Shown here piece by piece: positions 24,236-32,878 of a stretch of DNA of 64,000 bases (position 1 is its first letter; the number at the start of each line of letters is the position of its first letter). The position numbers and the translations under genes are program-made. Where the stretch lies: NCBI GenBank assembly GCA_036971615.1, contig JAYKKR010000032.1, positions 248,001 to 312,000 on the forward strand, written 5' to 3'. Below the pieces are notes generated by a model that worked only from the letters and a program-made list of their open reading frames with translations, had not been told where the DNA came from and searched no databases. The DNA is from Amyloporia xantha (lineage: Eukaryota; Basidiomycota; Agaricomycetes; Polyporales; Adustoporiaceae).

Positions 24236-24270
24236 TCTCCTCCTTATTGAAATTTGGACCGTCCTCGGTC
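24236..24270 (-). other. 3' polypurine tract of the retrotransposon
   Basis: On the minus strand AATAAGGAGGAGA abuts the 3' LTR (TGATAGGCGCC). This is the expected site for plus-strand DNA priming during reverse transcription. It is preceded by CCGAGGACGG and CAAATTTC. The same block recurs inside pol at 27729-27762. Confidence 0.8.
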
Positions 24271-24380
24271 CTCCACGTGATGCGAGAAGCGTGATGATCG
24301 TGAATGGATCGAAGCGGCATGGCAACCCGTGTCGGTTTCGAACGCCTCGTGGTCGGCGCTAAACGCTGGTCGAAAAGGGG

Positions 24381-24387
24381 ATATAAG
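24381..24387 (+). promoter_or_regulatory. TATA-like box for the antisense gene
   Basis: ATATAAG lies about 90 bp upstream of the ATG at 24475, outside the LTR. A pyrimidine-rich leader (24405-24470) follows it. The position suits a Pol II promoter driving the plus-strand gene independently of the LTR. Confidence 0.4.
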
Positions 24388-24474
24388 CAGGGTGGACTTA
24401 GCCTCATTTTCCCCAGTCCATCGTTCCTTCGTCGCCACCCTGCCGCACTTTCTCACATACTCGCTGCTTCCAAT

Positions 24475-25843
24475 ATGTCTGCTCCGTCGACAACTTCTCG
24501 TTCCGCTACTCCGGCGGTCGCCTCGCGCTCCCAGCGCGCTCTCGAACGACTGGTCAAGGCCCTCGATAACCCGCCGACCAACGTGGAGGCCGTAGAGGTC
24601 TTCGAGGCATGGGCGCAGGACGTCGTGCCGCTGTTGGTAAGTGATGCAGCCCTTCGAAGTCTTCGTCGACTCATCGCTTTCCAGGATACGTACCGCAAGG
24701 CCCTCGGGTCGATCACTGACGCCGAGCTCGAGGGTCGCGTGACGACGGTTGTCGGTGAACTCGCCGAACGTGCAGTGGAGTCGTGGTTGGGATGGGCTCG
24801 CCCCGACTGGCCGGCCCTTGCCAGCGCAATCGACGCGGTCCTCAAACGCCGCGCCGACGAAGCAAAGCGTCTCGCCGCCGAAGAGGAACGGCGTCTCGAA
24901 GAGGCTCGTAAACGTGAACAGGCCGCCGAAGCCCGTCGCCTGGACGACGAACGTCGAAGGAAGGCTGAGGAAGAACGTCGCGAGCAAGAGGCTGCTGACG
25001 AGGAGCTGGCGCGAATCGCCGCCGCCGAAGGACTCGTCGAAGAGCCCGCGCCCGTAGGTTCGAAGGGGAAGGAGCGAGCGATCGACGATGACGACGTCAT
25101 CGAGATTTTTGACGTGAGTCCACTTGTTTTTCGTCTGTTTCTTCGACTCGAAACTGACTGCGTTCCTTGCTCGTAGAAGACTCCCAAGGCCGCCGAGCGG
25201 GCGCTGCCAATGGTCGAGGCGGAGAGGGCTGCGATCGCCCTGGCGAAGCGACAAGGCGGCCAGAAGGTGCGTTCGAACGTCTTTGTCCACTGGTTCGTAT
25301 GCTGATACTTTGCCCGTAGTGCGACCGCTGCGTTGCTTACCGTAGCGCACCCGTCGAGTGTGTGTGGGTCGACGGCTCCGTTTCGTGCGAGAAGTGCACG
25401 CAGACGGTCCAGGGGTGCTACTACGACGGGGTGAACGTCCTCGGAAAGACTAAAAAGGCTCGCAACGGTGGGGGCTCGAAGAAACGCGGTAAGTCTTCGA
25501 TGGAGGAGGTAAAATTTCGACTAATCGTATTGCCTGTGTAGCTCGTCCGCCGTCGCCGGGTCCTTCAACTGCTGGTTCGACGAGTTCGAAACGTCGCCGA
25601 GTGCCGCTGCCGAAGCTGGCCTTGCCGCTTGACGGTGGTAGCCGACTCGGCGTCGAGACCGACGACCTCGACTCGATGGATCTGACTCCACACTCGCGCG
25701 CCATTGTCCGGTCGATTCGGGAAGAACGGGCCCTTCTCGAGACGCGTATGAAGGTCCTTCGCGACGTCGACACTCACCTGCAGCAGATGGAGGAAGCTGC
25801 GCTAAAGGGGGCGGACTTCGAGCCGGTCTCGGACGATGAGTAG
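24475..25843 (+). CDS. Spliced antisense gene carried by the retrotransposon; Zn2Cys6-like and coiled-coil protein
   Basis: Five exons on the strand opposite gag-pol, between pol and the 3' LTR, with GT-AG introns at 24637-24684, 25114-25176, 25267-25319 and 25499-25541. The first is a multiple of three without a stop, so it is optional. The protein is about 350 residues. It has a helical N-terminus (RALERLVKALDNPPTNVE), a charged E/R/A coiled coil, an acidic patch (DDDDVIEIFD) and a cysteine cluster C-x2-C-x9-C-x8-C-x2-C-x6-C (from CDRCVAY to KCTQTVQGC). Basic KKxKR-type signals and a C-terminal helix ending SDDE at 25843 follow. The cluster resembles a fungal Zn2Cys6 domain with a longer first loop. 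I do not know the family. A nuclear nucleic-acid-binding role is inference. Introns on this strand survive retrotransposition because the genomic RNA is the other strand. Confidence 0.75.
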
Positions 25844-26310
25844 GCGATTGCGCAACTCGTTTTTTGTAGATAGTCGTAGCGTCGTAGCGTGTCGTGTTGA
25901 GTATAGGTGGAATGAAAATGTGGCCTGCATGGCCTAGACGAAAAAACTGTGGGAACTAAAGAAAAGGAAATAAGCATGCTCGAAGCAACTAGTAACAAGA
26001 TAGAAGGGAATAGCATCTAAAATCGAAGCGTTCGTAGAGGAAGAATATAAGGACTTAAATGAAAATATAGGCTCAGTTTGTCATCACAGCCTAGGAGGAC
26101 TCGTCTAAGGTGAGCCTCCACGCAACGGTCGAATCGAAGCGTTCGTAGAACGTCGAAGGGATATCGCGACTTTCGAGTTGAATCGAAGTAATCGTACAAT
26201 GGAGAATCTAGATCGTAGGAGAAAATCAAGCATATAGCGTAACATGAGAGCAGAAACGGAGAGAAGAAAGTACGCATCGTGTTGTACAAGTAAGAAAAGT
26301 GGGAGAACCT
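25844..26310. other. Spacer between the convergent antisense gene and pol
   Basis: About 470 bp between two stop codons (25843 and 26311). AT-richer than the flanks, with no frame of interest. It presumably holds the 3' ends of both transcripts. Confidence 0.5.
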
Positions 26311-29300
26311 CTATTCGTCGTGTTCTTCGGCTTCTTCGACTTCATCGTCGTCGTCGTCGCCGAGAGAATTCGATAGTTCGAGTTCTCGAAGGCGCTCTGT
26401 CGAGACATCTTCGAGATCTTCGGGAATTGGGATGGATTTTCGAGCGAAGTATGGAATGACGCGGAAAGCTGCGATGGGTCGATCGAGCACTGTACCGTCG
26501 AGCTCGCACACGATGTACGCGCCGCCCTTGTTGCGCGAGACAACGATGAGGGGGCCTAGATATCGCGGGCGCATCTTGCGGTTGAGAGACTTCTCGATCT
26601 TCGTGTTACGTATGAGCACTAGAGCTCCGCGTTTGAAATCGAAATCCTGGATTGAGTGCTCGTGCTCCTTTTCGAAGCGAATTGCGGCAGTTCGACGTGC
26701 TTCGTAGACCTTCGAATGGAGTTCGGTGACTTGCTCGACGCGTTTCTGGAGCGCGATGGCTCGTCGGGCGATGAGGTCGGTCGTCGAAAGGATCGAAGTT
26801 GGCGGGGGTTGGAGATACGTGGCTTCGACGATGTCGAGGGGAATGAGGGGATGGGTGCCCGTAACAGCGAAGTATGGTGAGCAGCCCATGCGTCGTCGAG
26901 TAGTGATGCGCTCAGACCAAAATACGAAATACGCAGCTTGAGACCACTTCTTCTCATCTCCATCGGCTGTCTTGAAGAGAGCTTGCCGCGTGCTGAAGTG
27001 CGGACGTTCGACGAGACCGTTCGCCCTCGAATTGTACCCACTGATTCGAATATGATTGATGTGGTACTTTTTCGAAAGGTAATCGGCCGCCTTGATGAAC
27101 GCCGTACCGTTGTCGGTGACAATCTCGCTGAGCGCGCCCCATCGACAGAGGATATCTTCGAAGATCCAATCGGCGAGGGCCTTCGCAGTCTCTTTTCGAA
27201 GCATTCGAAACTCGGGGTAGGTCGTAAGCGAACATCTACCTTGGACCAAGTACTTGTATCCGCCCGAGGCAGGCATGTGCATTGTGTCGATGTGAATTTT
27301 TGCGAAGATGGGGGCTGGTACTGCGACGGTCGGAGGGATAAGGATTTGTCGAACTTGACGAGACTGGCAGATATGACACGATCGAACGAACCAGGCGATG
27401 TCGGCGTAGTGGAAAGGCCACCAGAATCGCTCGTTGACGAAGGCTCGGGTCGCGTAGATTCCTCGATGCGCGGTGCGGTCGTGACATTCTCGAAGAATTC
27501 GAAGTCGATCGCCAGGCTTGACGACTAGCTTGTGAGCGCCGTGACTGTCTTTGCGCCAGAGGGTGTCGTTGTCGAGGAAGAATTGCATACAATACTTGAT
27601 GAACCCTTCGTAGACGCTGTCGGAGATGTCGTCGGGTTTCGCTAACGTTCGATGAAATTCGAGGACGTCGTCGAGCTTCGCGTCGGCGAGTTGCGCTTGC
27701 TCCGATCGAGGCACTAGCTCGTAGCTATCCTCCTCCTTATTGAAATCTGAGCCGTCCTCGGCTCTGTCATTGGTTAAGATGGCAAGCGAAGGGACGGGTG
27801 GGAGGGGCTGAATCTGGTGAACGAACGAGTGCATTTGGTCGATCCAATCGTCGAACTCTTCGTTGATCTCGTCTTCGATGATATCGCCGGGCTGAACCGT
27901 TCGTCGAGAGAGGCCGTCGGGGCCATGCATCGTACCGGGGACGTGGACTAGCGTGAAGTGGAATGTGAGAATCGAAACGATCCAGCGGTTGATACTCGCG
28001 CTGGGTGCTATGTCGGGGTTCTTTAGCATACCCTTGATATACCGCGCATCGACTTCGACGATTAAATTTCGAACGCCGATGAGGTAGAGTCGAAGGGATC
28101 GAAGCGCACGAAAGAGGCCGTAGATCTCGAGTTTGGGCTGCGAGAATCGACGTTCGCGGTCGTTTAACGTAATCGAGCCGAAACGGTTGTAGTATCGAAT
28201 GCGGGTGTTGGCTTCGTCGCATTGGCAGAGGTGATATCCGACGGCGATGAACGAGGTGTCGACTGCTAGGATGACGGGGGAGGGGGAATCGTAATTAATG
28301 GCTCGAAGGGCGGGGGAAGAGAGTAGCGCGTCCTTGAGATCTTCCTGCGCCGCGATTTGCTCCGGACCGAACTCGAACTCGACGTCCTTCCTCGTGAGTC
28401 GTACGAGCGCGTCGGCGCGGTGAGCGAAGTTGCGGATGAAGATACGAACGACGCCGATGGTTCCGAGGAACGCTCGAACGTCGGAAAGTGTAGCGCAGGG
28501 ACCCCAATTGCGTATCGAGGCGACGCGAGAATCGTCGGGAAGGCGTCCTTGAGGAGTGCAGCGATGTCCTACCACCATGATTTCTCTGGCGATGAGGACA
28601 CTCTTGACTCCGGAGAAGGTTCCTCCTGCGTAGCGCATTCGAGTGACGACGCGGTTCATGTTCTCGAAGTGCTCCCACACGAATCGTCGAATGCCATGGT
28701 TCGAAGGGAGTCGTTCGTCGTCGTAGTCTGATTCGGGACCTTTGACGGGAACGTCATCGACGTAGGGCACCGTAACGTGCGGGATCTCGGGCTGGAGGAT
28801 GTACGTGACGTCGTCGTGGAATATTGGGACCGAGTTCGTCCAACCCATCGGGAGCGTGACTAGCCGCATGGCTCCGTAGGGTGTCTGGAACGTCGTAAGG
28901 TCCCTCGAAGACTCCGCGATGAGTCGTTCGTCGTAGCCGACGTAGAGGTCGAGCATGCCGCCGCATGGTCTTCCTCCGAATTGTTCTGCGAGATATTCGG
29001 GCGTCGGCGGAACACCGGAATGTTGAATTGTGACTGCGTTGAGGGGCTCGAGGGAGTGAACGAGTCGAAGCGATTTGCCGTCCTTCTTTACGACACAGAA
29101 CCAGCGCGATCGATACGACGAGTTCGAAGGTTCGTAGACTCCTGCGGCGATCTTTCGCTTGATCACCGCGCAGACCTCGTTGTAGATCCCGGGCGGAATG
29201 GGGATATTCTTCTGCACCCAGGGCGTGTGAGGAACGACGGGGAAATCGACGGGGGGGAAATACTCGGGCTTGAAGCATCCCCGCTCGTCGTCGGTCCATG

Positions 29301-29967
29301 CGAAAGCTTCGTTGTGCAGGCACATGAAATGGTGGAGGACTCGACGCTCGTCGGGCAGCAGGAAATCGCCGTCGTGAAGCTTCTCGGTGGTTTCGAAGCG
29401 TTCGAGGGTGTATCGACCGGTAGGTTTGAACGGCGGGGGGTCGGTCGAAAGCTTCGGCATGATAGATAGAGGGTCGCCCTTGATGTCCCGAAGTATTCGA
29501 AATTGTTCGGGGACGGCACCAAGGACGGGTCGGGTCTTGAGAGCGACGGGCTTGTACTTTTTCTTCGTTGCGGCGAGTATCTTGTGCGTCGAAGATGTCG
29601 AAGTCGAAGTCGTCGAAGGAAAAGGGAGAATCGAGTTGGAGAACTGGGAGAGGGACTTCGTTGGGACGGGAGCGGGCGGAGTCGAAGCGAACGGAGCTGA
29701 GAATAGAAGAGTCGAAGCCCACGTCGAAGCGTTCGACGGGGCGGCATTAGAAGCTGTAGAGTCCGCGGCGTAGCGAGACTGTAAATATGAAGAGACTGAG
29801 GTGCATGCGGAAAGATATAAGGACGAAACAGCGTTCGGAGTCGAGGAATCAATAGGAGAGACGAAGGAAATACTCGGTGTTACCCCATCGTAGTCGATGA
29901 CTAGCGCGGCTTCTCCTTGATCATGGGGAATCAATTCCTCGAAGCGAGAAAATGCGACTTGCGACAC
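26311..29967 (-). CDS. pol: Retrotransposon Pol: reverse transcriptase, RNase H, integrase
   Basis: An uninterrupted frame of 1218 codons. After an S/T-rich linker, the RT domain (about residues 260-480) has WFCVVKKDGKSLRLVHSLEP, GGMLDLYVGYDERLI, FQTPYGAMRLVTLPMGWTN and VPYVDDV with the YVDD box. RNase H begins near AVDTSFIAVGYHLCQ and passes LEIYGLFRALR and VEVDARYIKGML. Integrase has an H-H-C-C zinc module (CHDRTAHRG to CHICQSRQ) and the catalytic acids in HIDTMHM, VTDNGTAF and GLVERPH. The C-terminus is very acidic (DDDDDEVEEAEEHDE), and I see no chromodomain. The frame is shifted by -1 relative to gag and overlaps its end. Nothing is broken, so the copy could be active. Confidence 0.93.
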   Translation of the reverse strand: MSQVAFSRFEELIPHDQGEAALVIDYDGVTPSISFVSPIDSSTPNAVSSLYLSACTSVSSYLQSRYAADSTASNAAPSNASTWASTLLFSAPFASTPPAPVPTKSLSQFSNSILPFPSTTSTSTSSTHKILAATKKKYKPVALKTRPVLGAVPEQFRILRDIKGDPLSIMPKLSTDPPPFKPTGRYTLERFETTEKLHDGDFLLPDERRVLHHFMCLHNEAFAWTDDERGCFKPEYFPPVDFPVVPHTPWVQKNIPIPPGIYNEVCAVIKRKIAAGVYEPSNSSYRSRWFCVVKKDGKSLRLVHSLEPLNAVTIQHSGVPPTPEYLAEQFGGRPCGGMLDLYVGYDERLIAESSRDLTTFQTPYGAMRLVTLPMGWTNSVPIFHDDVTYILQPEIPHVTVPYVDDVPVKGPESDYDDERLPSNHGIRRFVWEHFENMNRVVTRMRYAGGTFSGVKSVLIAREIMVVGHRCTPQGRLPDDSRVASIRNWGPCATLSDVRAFLGTIGVVRIFIRNFAHRADALVRLTRKDVEFEFGPEQIAAQEDLKDALLSSPALRAINYDSPSPVILAVDTSFIAVGYHLCQCDEANTRIRYYNRFGSITLNDRERRFSQPKLEIYGLFRALRSLRLYLIGVRNLIVEVDARYIKGMLKNPDIAPSASINRWIVSILTFHFTLVHVPGTMHGPDGLSRRTVQPGDIIEDEINEEFDDWIDQMHSFVHQIQPLPPVPSLAILTNDRAEDGSDFNKEEDSYELVPRSEQAQLADAKLDDVLEFHRTLAKPDDISDSVYEGFIKYCMQFFLDNDTLWRKDSHGAHKLVVKPGDRLRILRECHDRTAHRGIYATRAFVNERFWWPFHYADIAWFVRSCHICQSRQVRQILIPPTVAVPAPIFAKIHIDTMHMPASGGYKYLVQGRCSLTTYPEFRMLRKETAKALADWIFEDILCRWGALSEIVTDNGTAFIKAADYLSKKYHINHIRISGYNSRANGLVERPHFSTRQALFKTADGDEKKWSQAAYFVFWSERITTRRRMGCSPYFAVTGTHPLIPLDIVEATYLQPPPTSILSTTDLIARRAIALQKRVEQVTELHSKVYEARRTAAIRFEKEHEHSIQDFDFKRGALVLIRNTKIEKSLNRKMRPRYLGPLIVVSRNKGGAYIVCELDGTVLDRPIAAFRVIPYFARKSIPIPEDLEDVSTERLRELELSNSLGDDDDDEVEEAEEHDE
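27729..27762 (-). other. Second (central) polypurine-tract-like copy inside pol
   Basis: On the minus strand this reads CCGAGGACGG, CTCAG, then ATTTCAATAAGGAGGAG. It differs from the 3' tract at 24236-24270 at about three positions over 34 nt. It lies in frame between RNase H and integrase (peptide AEDGSDFNKEEDSYE). Its position recalls the central polypurine tracts of Ty1 and lentiviruses. Function is inferred from similarity alone. Confidence 0.55.
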
Positions 29968-32231
29968 CCGAAAGGATGCTGCTGGCTTCGCGATCTTCCT
30001 CGCGCGTATGTCGGGATCGTAACCGTTTCGCCGGTGTTCGGACAGAGGATGGTGATCGTCTGGTTCTCGTCGGCGAAGTTCTTGACGACGCTCTGCGTGA
30101 GCACGTCGAAGGGTCGACCGAGGAGAATGTCGTAGGCTGCATTTCGAATAACATGAGCCTGGAGATATAGTATGATCTCACCGATGCGGAAGGGAACATT
30201 GCGAATGAGTCCCAACGATCGGTCCACTTCGCCGTTCGCGGACTGCATGTTTAGCTGGATCGTAGGATCGAAGAGAAGGTTGAGACCAAGGCAGATCTCT
30301 TCCGACATCGCGACGATTTGCGAGCCGGGATCGACGATGCATTCGATCTGCTCCTTGTTGTCGATCAGAGCAATGATCGAACGGATCGCGTTCGAATCCC
30401 GGGCGACAGTGAATTCTGCGGGATATTCGCCTTGGGGGACATGCTTCAAGTACGTTTCGTAGGGGTCGGGGACGATCGTAGCACCGGGTTCCAGCGTCGC
30501 GCCCGAACACGAGAGCTGGTTGATCGAGATCACCTCGTCGTCGGCGACTTCTACGATGTGGGCCGACGCAACGGGTTCCGTCGAGACTCGCTTCGGGGTG
30601 ACGGCGTCACGGTACTTGGTTCGAACGTCCGGCGCGATCGAAAGCAACTCTTCGGGGGTCAGCGTGACGAACTGCGATTTCATCGAACGTTGGAAGATTT
30701 CCTCGGCGAGCTTCGGCTGGATGATCGGGACGATGGTCTTGTACGCTGGTTCCTTGCCCTTGTCGTTCGAGGGCTTCGGCGGTGTGGCGAAGTTTCGCAC
30801 GTTCGGCGGGGCGTAGGTTGCGTCGCGAGCGTTTGCGAAGGGGTGTACTGGTGGTGCGGGGGGAGCGGACGTAGTAGGTTGCGACGTGGGTTGCGTGGGT
30901 GGCGAAGAAGACGACGAGGGTGCTGCTGCTGGTATTGTCGGAGGCGGGGCCATGCTTGTCGAAGTGCTCGAGGGTGCCGCCGCTTCCTTCGATGTACCAG
31001 AGCCTGATGCTTCCGCGTTCTTCGGGACTGCCGTCGTCGTAGGTTTCTTCCGCTGCAGAATCTCGACGCCGTCGAAGACCTCCCTTCGCTTCCGAAGCTG
31101 AAGGAGTTCTCGTTCGAGCGCCTCGATCCTTCCGCTGGTGTTGAGCGTGAACGTCTGCACGGTCGATCGATCGTCGATCTCGAAGAGCATCGTCGGAGCT
31201 GCGGGTGCTGCTGGGTTTCTTCGGTGCCATTCGTATATTCGATCGCGTATCGTAAGACCAGGGATCGTTCGGGGGCAGAAGCTACCGTTCGGAAGGACGA
31301 TCTTGCCTTCGGTGTTTCGCTTGCACTTGCCTTCCCGAATGTCGATCGCCGCGAACTCGCAGGTGCCTACCCTGCAGCCACGATTGCCGCAGTAGTGGCA
31401 TGTCTGCTCGGTTTCGCCGTTTTCGTGTACGTGGACGTGGGCGGCGGCTTGTTGTCTCGGTGCGGGGGCGTGGTTGTGCGTTGCATGCGTCGTCGGCTGA
31501 ATGAGCGTTGCGATCGTCTTCGACAGGCTCTCGATGATCATCGAGATGTCTTCGGTCTTGATCATCCCGGGGGGCACCGTGGTAGAAGCGTTCGATGTCG
31601 AGGCGATTGGCTGGTTAGCCGCTGTCGTAGGGGTGCTCGAAGTACCGTGTAAAATGAAGGTCGCCGCCGCGTGAATCTCTGCCATGGTGTACGGGTCGTC
31701 GGCGTAGTGATCGGGGTGCTTGAGATGGAGTCGAGTCTCAAGCCGCGTGAGCAACGCTGGCTGGAATCCTCGAAGAAACGCGCGACTTTGTTCGATCGTC
31801 GAGAGCCGATTCTGTGCAATGAGGTGCTTCGTGATGGCCATGAAATCGCGGTAGTAACAGCCTAGATCGGCCGCGTTGTGAATTCCGATACGAGCGCGCT
31901 CTCCGATGAGCTGATCCATGTCTGCCAGCGACCATTTTCTTGTATCGTTGGCGCCAGGATAGAGTGCTCGTACGTCTGCTTTCCATTCGTTGTAGCTCTT
32001 GTTTACGTCGACGAAGGACTCGATGGTTTCCCACAAGTCGGCGACGTCGATCGAAGGGTACCGAATGGCCCACTGTTTCTTGGCCGCGTTGTCGGTAATC
32101 TGACACCGGGCGAACAACGCCTCGAGATCCTGGAAGTAACGCCGAAGCGAACGGACTTCCGACGGGTCGAAGCTCGGTGCCGTCGAATGACCGCGCGGGG
32201 GCATCAACGGTGGGTTCGCGTTCTGACTCAT
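29931..32231 (-). CDS. gag: Retrotransposon Gag and aspartic protease
   Basis: An open frame of 766 codons from ATG 32231. The capsid-like region (residues about 20-170) includes LRRYFQDLEALFARCQI, WETIESFVDVNKSYNEWK and SRAFLRGFQPALL. A nucleocapsid-type knuckle near residue 290 reads CHYCGNRGCRVGTC, with cysteine where the usual CCHC histidine is expected. It is followed by the family's GKCKRNTEGKIVLPNGSF block. After a proline/serine-rich linker comes a retropepsin-like domain with active site IVDPGSQIV (DPGS rather than DTG/DSG) and YDILLGRPF. It ends at 29931 inside the start of pol, so Pol is probably made by -1 frameshifting or re-initiation. Confidence 0.88.
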   Translation of the reverse strand: MSQNANPPLMPPRGHSTAPSFDPSEVRSLRRYFQDLEALFARCQITDNAAKKQWAIRYPSIDVADLWETIESFVDVNKSYNEWKADVRALYPGANDTRKWSLADMDQLIGERARIGIHNAADLGCYYRDFMAITKHLIAQNRLSTIEQSRAFLRGFQPALLTRLETRLHLKHPDHYADDPYTMAEIHAAATFILHGTSSTPTTAANQPIASTSNASTTVPPGMIKTEDISMIIESLSKTIATLIQPTTHATHNHAPAPRQQAAAHVHVHENGETEQTCHYCGNRGCRVGTCEFAAIDIREGKCKRNTEGKIVLPNGSFCPRTIPGLTIRDRIYEWHRRNPAAPAAPTMLFEIDDRSTVQTFTLNTSGRIEALERELLQLRKRREVFDGVEILQRKKPTTTAVPKNAEASGSGTSKEAAAPSSTSTSMAPPPTIPAAAPSSSSSPPTQPTSQPTTSAPPAPPVHPFANARDATYAPPNVRNFATPPKPSNDKGKEPAYKTIVPIIQPKLAEEIFQRSMKSQFVTLTPEELLSIAPDVRTKYRDAVTPKRVSTEPVASAHIVEVADDEVISINQLSCSGATLEPGATIVPDPYETYLKHVPQGEYPAEFTVARDSNAIRSIIALIDNKEQIECIVDPGSQIVAMSEEICLGLNLLFDPTIQLNMQSANGEVDRSLGLIRNVPFRIGEIILYLQAHVIRNAAYDILLGRPFDVLTQSVVKNFADENQTITILCPNTGETVTIPTYARGRSRSQQHPFGCRKSHFLASRN

Positions 32232-32856
32232 GTTTGCAGTGTTCGAAGTAGGAGAGGGGGCGTTCGAAGATGATCCGGGAACTGGAGGTACTACTGGAGC
32301 GGGGTTCGAAGAGGACGCGTTAGTAGTCGAAGGATTCGTAGGTGCGGGCGGTGCGGAGTTGGAGTTCGAAGCTGTGTTCGAAGGTGCCGATGCTGGCGGA
32401 GGTGCCAGGCTGGATGTAGGTACGACTGGAAGTCGCGAAGAAGATGCGATGGATGGCTGAGCGTGGGCGCGAAAAGAAGACGGAGTCGGAAGTACGAGAT
32501 TCGAAGTCGATGAGATGGGATCCTCGGGTTCGGGCGAAGATCCGGATTGATCGAAGAGATCGGGAGACGAAGTGGCGTAGTCGGAAGTAGTGAGTCCTAG
32601 AAGCTCGGGGACGAAGTGCGTTCTTCGGAGGTCGAAGGGATCGGTTCTTCGTCGAAGTCGTCCTGGAGTTCTTGGTCGATCTCGTCTTCTTCGTCGCGGT
32701 CGAAGTTACCGGGAATTGTCGGAGAGGGAGTCGAGAGTGTTCGAGAGGAGCTGTCGAGGTTTTCGCTGGCGCTGCGACTAGCAGCCTCACGCGCTTGCGA
32801 GCGGGTGAGTACTGGAGACGCTGAAACCCGAAAGCGGCGAATTCTTGCCTGAAATC
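32232..32856 (-). other. Gag leader with protein-like reading but no ATG
   Basis: Upstream of the gag ATG the same frame stays open to about 32710 and reads like protein from about 32605 (PELLGLTTSDYATSSPDLFD, then PPASAPSNTASNSNSAPP). Just above that the protein-like reading moves to another frame (NFDRDEEDEIDQELQDD), open almost to the LTR. A single missing base at GTCCCCGAG (about 32605) would join them. Neither segment has an ATG. This may be an old gag N-terminus lost by a frameshift, or a non-AUG leader. Confidence 0.45.
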
Positions 32857-32874
32857 CCCTCGCGGTGGGCTCCA
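32857..32874 (-). other. Candidate primer-binding site
   Basis: Four bases after the 5' LTR the minus strand reads TGGAGCCCACCGCGAGGG. It starts with TGG, the complement of a tRNA CCA end. I could not match the remainder to a specific tRNA from memory. Confidence 0.5.
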
Positions 32875-32878
32875 GAAA

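Noticed and set aside
24453..25350. Minus-strand frames of 244 and 368 codons overlapping the antisense gene
   Set aside because: Serine/arginine-rich low-complexity readings complementary to the E/R/A-rich coiled coil. The plus strand has splice signals, a start context and a cysteine cluster; the minus strand has none.
26938..27528. Plus-strand frames of up to 196 codons across the pol and gag region
   Set aside because: They are shadows of the pol and gag frames on the other strand. Their composition mirrors the coding strand and no domain is visible, unlike the truly spliced gene at 24475-25843.
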